From Hydrogenovibrio sp965140365 (lineage in GTDB: Bacteria > Pseudomonadota > Gammaproteobacteria > Thiomicrospirales > Thiomicrospiraceae): a stretch of DNA of 64,000 nucleotides. A model generated the notes under the pieces. That model worked only from the letters and a program-made list of their open reading frames with translations, had not been told where the DNA came from and did no database searches. Location: assembly GCA_965140365.1 (NCBI GenBank), contig OZ223196.1, one strand, 5' to 3'. Shown one piece after another: positions 58,517 to 64,000 of this stretch (positions are counted from its first letter, which is position 1; every line of letters starts with the position of its first letter). The position numbers and the translations under genes are program-made.

Positions 58517-58782
58517 TAGTCGACTCTGAATAACTCATTTAATTTATGGCAAAGCCAGTTTTTACTCATCAAGAAAGAATGGTGCAATGCTATCTAGATA
58601 ACATAAAGCATTCTAACGCAGAGGAGTGAAAACTGGAGAAGCCCCTTCGGGTGAGCGTTTAAGCAAGCATTCTCGTTGTTGTGAATTTCGATAATGGAAT
58701 AACCATTATCTTCAATCCACGCCTAGAGCCCACCTGCTTAAACGTCTCACATAAATTTAAATGCGTTATTCAGAGTCGACTA
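58517..58782 (+). mobile_element. Structured MITE-like element between rluD and bamD (about 264 bp)
   Basis: Terminal inverted repeats of about 31-33 bases begin TAGTCGACTCTGAATAAC at 58517 and, in reverse complement, end at 58782; they differ at two positions. ACTT flanks both ends (58514-58517 and 58782-58785), a possible target duplication. Inside are nested pairs: CCAGTTTTTACTC (58555-58567) with GAGTGAAAACTGG (58624-58636), enclosing AATGCT/AGCATT; and CGTTTAAGCA with TGCTTAAACG (58655-58664 with 58736-58744), enclosing GATAATGG/CCATTATC. The result is a multi-arm structure. No coding capacity. Together with adjacent bases it fills the 381-base rluD-bamD gap. Confidence 0.78.
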
Positions 58783-58847
58783 CTTATACTCAGCTCGGCA
58801 CATATGGTATGATTAATTTTTTATTCGAAACGCCATTTTACCAAAAT

Positions 58848-59609
58848 ATGAAGCACTCGCTGTTATCCCTGATTGTTTTATTGACCCTTGCACTGCAAGC
58901 TTGCTCTCTCGTAGAGAAAGACGAATCCGAATGGACGGTCAAAGATTTCTACGAACATGCCAAAGACGCTTATAACAGCGAGCAGTGGGAATCGGCCATT
59001 GGGTATTATGAAAAGCTCAAAGCCTACTACCCCTACGGCAAATACGCCGAACAATCTTATCTGGAACTGGCTTACTCTTATTATCGCTATGATGAACCGG
59101 AATCGGCTCAACGCGAACTGGAAGAGTTTATTCGCTTATACCCGAAACATACGGCTTTGCCTTACGCTTATTACTTGCGCGCTTTGTCGGCAGACTCCAT
59201 CAACAAAAGCTGGTTCGACAGCTGGCTAACCGACCCCGCCTCACGAGACATGGATTCGACACAAGAAGCCTATAATGCTTATTTAGAGTTACTGAACCGT
59301 TTTCCAACGTCTAAATATTCTGCCAAGTCCCGCGAGCGGCTGATTGTGTTGCGCAATCGCATGGCACGCCATGAATATCAGGTGGCCGAATATTATTTCA
59401 AACGCAAAGCCTATTTAGCCTCCGCCAACCGCGCCAAATTCATTATCGATACTTACCCACGCTCGGTGGTCAATATTTATGCCTTGCAACTGATGCGCGA
59501 TGCTTACCAAGAGCTGGGCATGAAGCAGAACGCCGATGACGCTCAAGCGGTCATTGACCTCAACCTGGCTCGTATTCAATCTCAAGAAAAAGCCGAGGAA
59601 ACTGATTAA
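58848..59609 (+). CDS. bamD: Outer-membrane assembly lipoprotein BamD
   Basis: A 253-residue lipoprotein of the BAM complex, which inserts beta-barrels. ATG 58848 (MKHSLLSLIVLLTLALQAC) is chosen because it gives a signal peptide with lipobox LQAC (Cys at 19). Longer frames (from 58761) would start inside the MITE. Five TPR-like helical pairs follow (WTVKDFYEHAKDAYNSEQWESAIGYYEKL onward), with YPYGKYAEQSYLELAYSYYRY as the typical signature. Length matches BamD (about 245). No strong ribosome site is seen, so translation may depend on a leader that includes the MITE. Confidence 0.93.
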   Translation: MKHSLLSLIVLLTLALQACSLVEKDESEWTVKDFYEHAKDAYNSEQWESAIGYYEKLKAYYPYGKYAEQSYLELAYSYYRYDEPESAQRELEEFIRLYPKHTALPYAYYLRALSADSINKSWFDSWLTDPASRDMDSTQEAYNAYLELLNRFPTSKYSAKSRERLIVLRNRMARHEYQVAEYYFKRKAYLASANRAKFIIDTYPRSVVNIYALQLMRDAYQELGMKQNADDAQAVIDLNLARIQSQEKAEETD

Positions 59610-59623
59610 AAAACGACTGATAT

Positions 59624-59672
59624 AAAAAAACCGCCAAGCCTTTATACTCTTTAGGGTGTGGCGGTTTTTTTA
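59624..59672. terminator. Bidirectional terminator between bamD and nadE
   Basis: Stem A7-CCGCCA / TGGCGG-T7 with a loop of about 22 bases, between convergent genes. Both strands have a T7 tail. Confidence 0.85.
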
Positions 59673-59707
59673 TTTCGGGTGAAAAGTGCTATTCAAAGCC
59701 TCAACCA

Positions 59708-61339
59708 TCATTCACTGTAACGGCTGGTAATCGGATAACGTCTGTCACGGCCAAAAGCTCTCGGCGAAATTTTCACTCCCGGTGCCGCCTGACGGCGTTT
59801 GTATTCGTTACGAGTAATCATTCCCACCACACGACGCACTTCGGCTTCGTCATACCCAAAGGCTTTAACAATCTGTTCCGGGCTTTTATCTTCTTCCACA
59901 AAGGCCTGAATCACATTGTCCAGCACCTCGTAATCCGGCAGCGAATCCTGATCTTTCTGATCCGGGCGCAATTCGGCTGATGGCGCGCGTGTAATCACCC
60001 GCTCCGGAATCACTTCACCCTCACGGTTTCGATAAGCCGCCAAACGATACACCCAGGTTTTTGGCACGTCTTTCAACGGCGAAAAGCCACCGACCATGTC
60101 GCCATACAAAGTAGAATACCCCACGGCCACTTCGGATTTATTGCTCGTCGCCAGCACCAATTTATGCGTTTTATTGGAAATCGACATCAATAACATCCCG
60201 CGAATGCGCGCCTGCATATTTTCTTCCGTCACATCTTCTTCATAACCTTGAAAACGATCTGCCAGAGCGGATTCACTTGCCGCATACACCGATTCAATCG
60301 GAATAGAATGGTATTTGACACCAAGAGTATTGGCTTCTTTTTCAGCATCTTCAATGCTAATGTCTGCCGTGTAACGGAACGGCATCATCACCGCTTCAAC
60401 CTTATCGGCACCTAACGCATCCACGGCCACCGCCAACGTCAAAGCCGAGTCGATGCCGCCGGACAAGCCCAATACCACGCCACCAAAACCATTTTTTTCG
60501 ACATAATCCTTCACGCCGGTTACCAGAGCTTCATAAATACGCGCTTCATCTTGATATAACGGCTGTTTTTCCCCCGGCAAAATGACAACCGAGTCCGCTT
60601 GTTTTAAGACCTGAACGGGAATCAGGTCCGGCTTGAATTCGCCGCCTTGCACCTGAACATCCCCTTCGGCACAGGTCGCAAAGGAGCCACCATCAAACAC
60701 CAGTTCATCCTGTCCGCCGACCTGGTTGACATAAATCATCGGTCGCTTCACTTCACTGACGCGGCGATTGACCACCTGGATGCGATCCTGATGTTTTTCC
60801 TGCGAAAACGGGGAGGCATTTAGACTGAGCAAAATATCCGCTCCGGCTTGAACGGATTGACTGGCTGGCGACGGCTTCCAAATATCTTCACAAATCAACA
60901 ACCCAAAACGCACGCCTTTGTATTCCACAACGCAAGGCTGCTCACTGGCCGAAAAATAACGCTTCTCGTCAAACACACTGTAATTCGGCAGGTTCTGCTT
61001 GATGTAACTGGCTTGAATCTGACCGTTTTCGATCCAGGCGGCCATATTGAAGCGTTCACCCAATTCGTCCATCATCGGATACCCCAACACCAGCACCACG
61101 TCCTGGACTTGTTCACAAATGCTCAGCAAGGCTTTTTTAACCTGATCGTACAAAGCTTCGCGAAACAACAGGTCTTCGGGCGGATAACCGGTCAAGGTCA
61201 TTTCCGGGTACACCACGATATCGGCATTTTGTTCGGTTTTTGCCCGTCGTGCCGAGTCGATGATCAAATCGACGTTACCGTCGATATCACCGACTACTGG
61301 ATTGATTTGCGCCATGACGACCGTTAATTGTTGTGACAT
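59708..61339 (-). CDS. nadE: Glutamine-dependent NAD+ synthetase
   Basis: A 543-residue two-domain enzyme. The N-terminal nitrilase-type glutaminase (about 1-250) has VVYPEMTLTGYPPEDLL, with the catalytic Glu (about 46); Lys in the KQNLPNYSVFDEKRYF region; and the nucleophile Cys in GLLICEDIWKPS (about 149). The C-terminal synthetase (about 270-540) has the ATP-binding LGLSGGIDSALTLAVAVD. The glutaminase supplies ammonia for deamido-NAD to NAD conversion. It is 20 bases downstream of sucD on the same strand. Confidence 0.97.
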   Translation of the reverse strand: MSQQLTVVMAQINPVVGDIDGNVDLIIDSARRAKTEQNADIVVYPEMTLTGYPPEDLLFREALYDQVKKALLSICEQVQDVVLVLGYPMMDELGERFNMAAWIENGQIQASYIKQNLPNYSVFDEKRYFSASEQPCVVEYKGVRFGLLICEDIWKPSPASQSVQAGADILLSLNASPFSQEKHQDRIQVVNRRVSEVKRPMIYVNQVGGQDELVFDGGSFATCAEGDVQVQGGEFKPDLIPVQVLKQADSVVILPGEKQPLYQDEARIYEALVTGVKDYVEKNGFGGVVLGLSGGIDSALTLAVAVDALGADKVEAVMMPFRYTADISIEDAEKEANTLGVKYHSIPIESVYAASESALADRFQGYEEDVTEENMQARIRGMLLMSISNKTHKLVLATSNKSEVAVGYSTLYGDMVGGFSPLKDVPKTWVYRLAAYRNREGEVIPERVITRAPSAELRPDQKDQDSLPDYEVLDNVIQAFVEEDKSPEQIVKAFGYDEAEVRRVVGMITRNEYKRRQAAPGVKISPRAFGRDRRYPITSRYSE

Positions 61340-61359
61340 AGTTTGAATTCCGTTTGACC

Positions 61360-62241
61360 TTATCCGATCAGCTTGAACATGGCGTTACCCAACTCAGCTG
61401 GAGAGCGCACTACGGTCACGCCCGCCGCTTCCAGGGCGTCAAACTTGGCTTCCGCCGTGCCCTGACCACCGCTGACAATGGCGCCGGCATGGCCCATGCG
61501 TTTTCCGGCCGGTGCCGTGACACCGGCAATGTAAGCCACCACCGGTTTGGAAACGTTTTCTTGAATGTATTGCGCGGCGTCTTCTTCGGCTTGACCGCCG
61601 ATTTCACCGACCAGAATAATGCCCTCGGTTTGTGGGTCCTGCTCAAACAAGGTCAAGCAATCGATAAAGTTCATCCCCTGGATTGGGTCTCCGCCAATAC
61701 CGACACAGGTCGATTGACCCAGGCCGTTTTGCGTGGTTTGGTGAACCGCTTCGTACGTCAAGGTGCCAGAGCGCGACACGATACCCACTTTTCCGGGCAA
61801 ATGAATGTGGCCCGGCATAATCCCGATTTTACAGCCCTGTTGATGATCGCCCGGCGTAATCAGGCCTGGGCAATTCGGCCCAATCAAATAGGCATCGGAC
61901 TTGTCCAGCACTGTTCGAACTTTCAACATATCATTGACCGGAATCCCTTCCGTAATACAGGTAATCACTTTAATACCGGCGTTGATGGCTTCAATAATCG
62001 AATCGGCTGCAAACGCCGGCGGCACATAAATCATTGAGGCCTCGGCGCCGGTTGCGGCCACCGCTTCTTTGACGGTATTAAACACCGGCAAGCCTAAGTG
62101 TTCGCTGCCGCCTTTACCCGGCGTCACGCCGCCGACCATCCGGGTGCCATACGCCATGGCCTGTTCGGAGTGGAAAGTGCCTTGTTTGCCGGTAAAGCCT
62201 TGGCAAATGACTTTGGTTTGATGGTTGATCAAAATACTCAT
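61360..62241 (-). CDS. sucD: Succinyl-CoA synthetase alpha subunit
   Basis: A 293-residue subunit of the enzyme that interconverts succinyl-CoA and succinate with nucleotide phosphorylation. The CoA-binding N-terminal domain starts MSILINHQTKVICQGFTGKQGTFHSEQA. The phosphorylated His is H251 in GHAGAIVSGGQGTAEAK. It overlaps the sucC stop by 4 bases (sucC-sucD order is universal). In autotrophs with incomplete cycles it can serve biosynthesis. A CCAGGCCTGG-like near-match (61860) lies in the gene. Confidence 0.98.
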   Translation of the reverse strand: MSILINHQTKVICQGFTGKQGTFHSEQAMAYGTRMVGGVTPGKGGSEHLGLPVFNTVKEAVAATGAEASMIYVPPAFAADSIIEAINAGIKVITCITEGIPVNDMLKVRTVLDKSDAYLIGPNCPGLITPGDHQQGCKIGIMPGHIHLPGKVGIVSRSGTLTYEAVHQTTQNGLGQSTCVGIGGDPIQGMNFIDCLTLFEQDPQTEGIILVGEIGGQAEEDAAQYIQENVSKPVVAYIAGVTAPAGKRMGHAGAIVSGGQGTAEAKFDALEAAGVTVVRSPAELGNAMFKLIG

Positions 62242-63422
62242 GCTTGACCCTCCATTGCCGCATTTAACGCCGCATCGACTGCTTTTTGCGCCGCATCGGC
62301 CAAGCCGTCTGCGGTAATGATACTCAAGCCGCTATTGGCGAGTTTTTCTTTTCCTAATGTCACATTGGTTCCTTCTAAACGCACCACGACAGGAATTTGC
62401 AAACCAACTTCCTGCACCGCCTGAATAATCCCGTCGGCAATCAGGTCGCAACGCACAATGCCGCCAAAAATATTCACCAGAATCGATTTCACTTCAGAAG
62501 AGGATAGAATCAGTTTAAAAGCTTCCGCCACGCGCTCCGGCGTCGCGCCACCGCCCACATCCAGAAAATTGGCTGGCTCGCCACCATTCAGCTTGATTAA
62601 ATCCATCGTGGCCATCGCCAAACCGGCGCCATTGACCATACAGCCGATGTTGCCGTCCAGCGCAATGTAATTGAGCTGATGATCGGCCGCTTTGGCTTCA
62701 CGCTCGTCTTCCTGAGTCGCATCGCGCATTTCCACCAGGCCTGGTTGGCGATATAAGGCATTGGAATCGATATTCAATTTCGCATCCAATGCCACCAACT
62801 CATTGTCCGCGGTCAGCACCAACGGATTGATTTCCAGTAGAGAGACATCCTGATCCAGCGCCATACGGTAAAAGCTTTGCATCATCGCCGCCATCTGCTT
62901 GAATGCGGTACCGGTCAAACCCAATGCAAAACCGATTTCACGGCATTGATACGGCATCAGCCCGATGGCACCATCCACATGCACGGACAAGATTTTTTCC
63001 GGCGAGGCTTCGGCCACCAGTTCAATGTCCATGCCACCCGCTTCGGAAATCACAAAGGTATGTGTTTTGGTGACACGATCCACCAATAAGCTCAAATAAA
63101 ATTCGTGGCGAATATCCAACGTCTGCTCGATCAAAAGCGCATTCACCGGCAAGGCTTTTCCGGCCGTCTGAATCGTCGCCAATGACGACCCTAATAAAGA
63201 AGCCGCCGCTTGCTGTGCTTCTTCAGCCGTTTTCACCAGCTTTACACCACCGGCTTTACCACGTGCTCCGGCATGAATTTGGGCCTTAACGACCCAACCA
63301 TCCGAATCGATTTGCGCCAGCGCATCAGGCAACTGGCTCAAGTCATCAATCTTGACGCCGGTCGGCGTCGGGATACCATACTGCTGAAACAGCGATTTTG
63401 CTTGATATTCGTGTAAGTTCAT
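62238..63422 (-). CDS. sucC: Succinyl-CoA synthetase beta subunit
   Basis: A 394-residue subunit with an ATP-grasp domain (MNLHEYQAKSLFQQYGIPTPTG, VVKAQIHAGARGKAGGVKLV) and a C-terminal ligase domain (LVNIFGGIVRCDLIADGI). EINPLVLT, with its metal-binding residues, is at about 197-204. It pairs with sucD (4-base overlap). A CCAGGCCTGG copy (62735) lies in the gene, read as QPGLVE. Confidence 0.98.
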   Translation of the reverse strand: MNLHEYQAKSLFQQYGIPTPTGVKIDDLSQLPDALAQIDSDGWVVKAQIHAGARGKAGGVKLVKTAEEAQQAAASLLGSSLATIQTAGKALPVNALLIEQTLDIRHEFYLSLLVDRVTKTHTFVISEAGGMDIELVAEASPEKILSVHVDGAIGLMPYQCREIGFALGLTGTAFKQMAAMMQSFYRMALDQDVSLLEINPLVLTADNELVALDAKLNIDSNALYRQPGLVEMRDATQEDEREAKAADHQLNYIALDGNIGCMVNGAGLAMATMDLIKLNGGEPANFLDVGGGATPERVAEAFKLILSSSEVKSILVNIFGGIVRCDLIADGIIQAVQEVGLQIPVVVRLEGTNVTLGKEKLANSGLSIITADGLADAAQKAVDAALNAAMEGQA

Positions 63423-63550
63423 GAATTGCCTTTTAACGGATTTGCCGCACCCACCTTGATACGATGTTCGGCGGTAAATTAAATTGCAATTATTTTATGT
63501 TTTTTAGACAATAAATGCATTAAAACAACCGCTGAAATCACTGAATTCCT

Positions 63551-63811
63551 ATGAGAGCCCTGCTTTTTTTCGTATTTATCCTAGTCGTTTACCTGGCCAT
63601 TCGCTTTACATTAAAACGTGTGCGGGAATTGCGCGCCGCGTCAGCCGAGGCTGAAACCTTAAAAAACAAAGCCGAACCGGAAGAAATGGTGGCCTGCGCG
63701 ACCTGTGGTTTACACCTGCCAAAACACGAAGCGATTTGCGAAACGTCCGAAGCAGGCGACCGCTTTTTTTGTTCAGAGGCCCACCAACAACAGGCACATA
63801 AAGAAGATTAA
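63551..63811 (+). CDS. PP0621-family small membrane protein
   Basis: An 86-residue protein with an N-terminal TM helix (about 2-20) and a C-terminal cysteine/histidine motif, CATCGLHLPKHEAI...FFCSEAHQ (C49, C52, His and a later C), probably binding a metal. The arrangement matches the PP0621-type family often encoded near dcd, apt or amino-acid genes; no function is known. It diverges from sucC across about 130 bases and faces the fkpB-like gene. Confidence 0.78.
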   Translation: MRALLFFVFILVVYLAIRFTLKRVRELRAASAEAETLKNKAEPEEMVACATCGLHLPKHEAICETSEAGDRFFCSEAHQQQAHKED

Positions 63812-63823
63812 GCTGAAACGAAA

Positions 63824-64000
63824 TCAGGACAGAATGTTTTCGATTTTCGCTTCAAACACCACGACCTGACCGGTCAGAGGGTGATTAAAATCCACCACCA
63901 CTTCATCGCCGTTCACTTCATAAATCGTACCGGGTATTTCATCCCCGGACGGGGTATCAAAGCCGATAACATAGCCTTCTTCCAGCACCATCGTGTCGGG
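63824..64000 (-). CDS. fkpB: FKBP-type peptidyl-prolyl isomerase, SlpA/FkpB-like (partial)
   Basis: Only the last 58 residues lie in the window; the frame enters from the right edge. The C-terminal DEIPGTIYEVNGDEVVVDFNHPLTGQ is typical of FkpB/SlpA, sharing the insert-in-flap plus FKBP ending (NHPLTGQ). It is distinct from slyD at 18.7 kb. The gene beyond the edge in many gammaproteobacteria is lspA or ispH. Confidence 0.85.
   Translation of the reverse strand, partial: PDTMVLEEGYVIGFDTPSGDEIPGTIYEVNGDEVVVDFNHPLTGQVVVFEAKIENILS

Noticed and set aside
58653..58748. Integron attC-like site within the structured MITE
   Set aside because: The inverted CGTTTAAGCA/TGCTTAAACG pair recalls attC arms, but the required RYYYAAC/GTTRRRY core boxes and an integrase are not seen.
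58761..58847. Upstream start for bamD
   Set aside because: It would begin inside the MITE and place 29 residues ahead of the lipoprotein signal peptide, which needs to be N-terminal.
1..64000. CRISPR array, prophage, integron or toxin-antitoxin pair
   Set aside because: I saw no regularly spaced direct repeats of 25-40 bases, no phage structural or integrase genes, and no small paired genes of known toxin-antitoxin type. The repeated DNA is explained by the palindrome word, terminators and MITEs.

Overview
The window looks like chromosomal DNA of a free-living gammaproteobacterium of moderate GC. The gene orders rpsF-rpsR-DUF2232-rplI-dnaB-alr, queA-tgt-yajC-secD-secF and ampD/nadC, together with the protein sequences, suggest the sulfur-oxidising Thiomicrospira / Hydrogenovibrio / Thiomicrorhabdus group. 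That placement is inference from recognition of the proteins, not from a search. I see no prophage, CRISPR array, plasmid function or intact transposase gene. Non-coding mobile-type DNA is limited to three MITE-like elements.

Layout. 1-4.9 kb: housekeeping genes (trhP cut by the left edge, a hypoxanthine-DNA glycosylase-like gene, a 1-Cys peroxiredoxin, rimO). 5-17 kb: an iron-type locus. A di-haem peroxidase-like lipoprotein diverges from an imelysin lipoprotein around a Fur-like box. A five-gene operon follows (di-haem oxidoreductase, second imelysin, FMN-binding protein, PepSY membrane protein, porin), then a DUF1513 beta-propeller protein and a TonB-dependent receptor. 17-27 kb: an Asp-box (sialidase-fold) protein, hemJ, slyD, an RluA-type pseudouridine synthase, a short CheZ-like phosphatase, secF-secD-yajC, tgt, queA and a DUF3087 membrane protein. 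27.7-34.7 kb: a second iron-type locus, read right to left, with a di-haem peroxidase, a 1050-residue lipoprotein behind a strong Fur-like box, and a second TonB-dependent receptor. 34.8-42.3 kb: a SpoIIAA-like protein, a sodium/solute symporter, a poly-HAMP chemoreceptor, a Rossmann protein and a large unrecognised lipoprotein. 42.5-52.7 kb: tRNA-Val, tRNA-Leu, a SPOR-domain protein, ychJ, a MATE pump, an ADP-ribose pyrophosphatase, alr, dnaB, the ribosomal protein cluster and flavodoxin. 52.8-64 kb: ampD, nadC, a CPA2 antiporter, pgeF, rluD, bamD, nadE, sucD-sucC, a PP0621-type protein and an fkpB-like gene cut by the right edge.

How the genes fit together. The two iron-type loci share a plan: an outer-membrane receptor, serine/glycine-linked surface lipoproteins, di-haem c-type cytochromes and Fur-like sites. 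The first adds imelysins and a probable inner-membrane/periplasm flavin electron path. The imelysin + DUF1111 + DUF1513 association is known; the FMN-binding/PepSY/porin extension is the part worth testing.

The strongest unexplained signal is at DNA level. The 10-bp palindrome CCAGGCCTGG occurs 15 times exactly in 64 kb, where about 0.06 copies would be expected by chance. It sits both in terminator stems and inside genes in all three reading frames. This looks like a genome-wide signature word comparable to cyanobacterial HIP1 or to DNA-uptake words. Three MITE-like elements, one of them folding into a multi-arm structure in the bamD leader, are the second group of interest.
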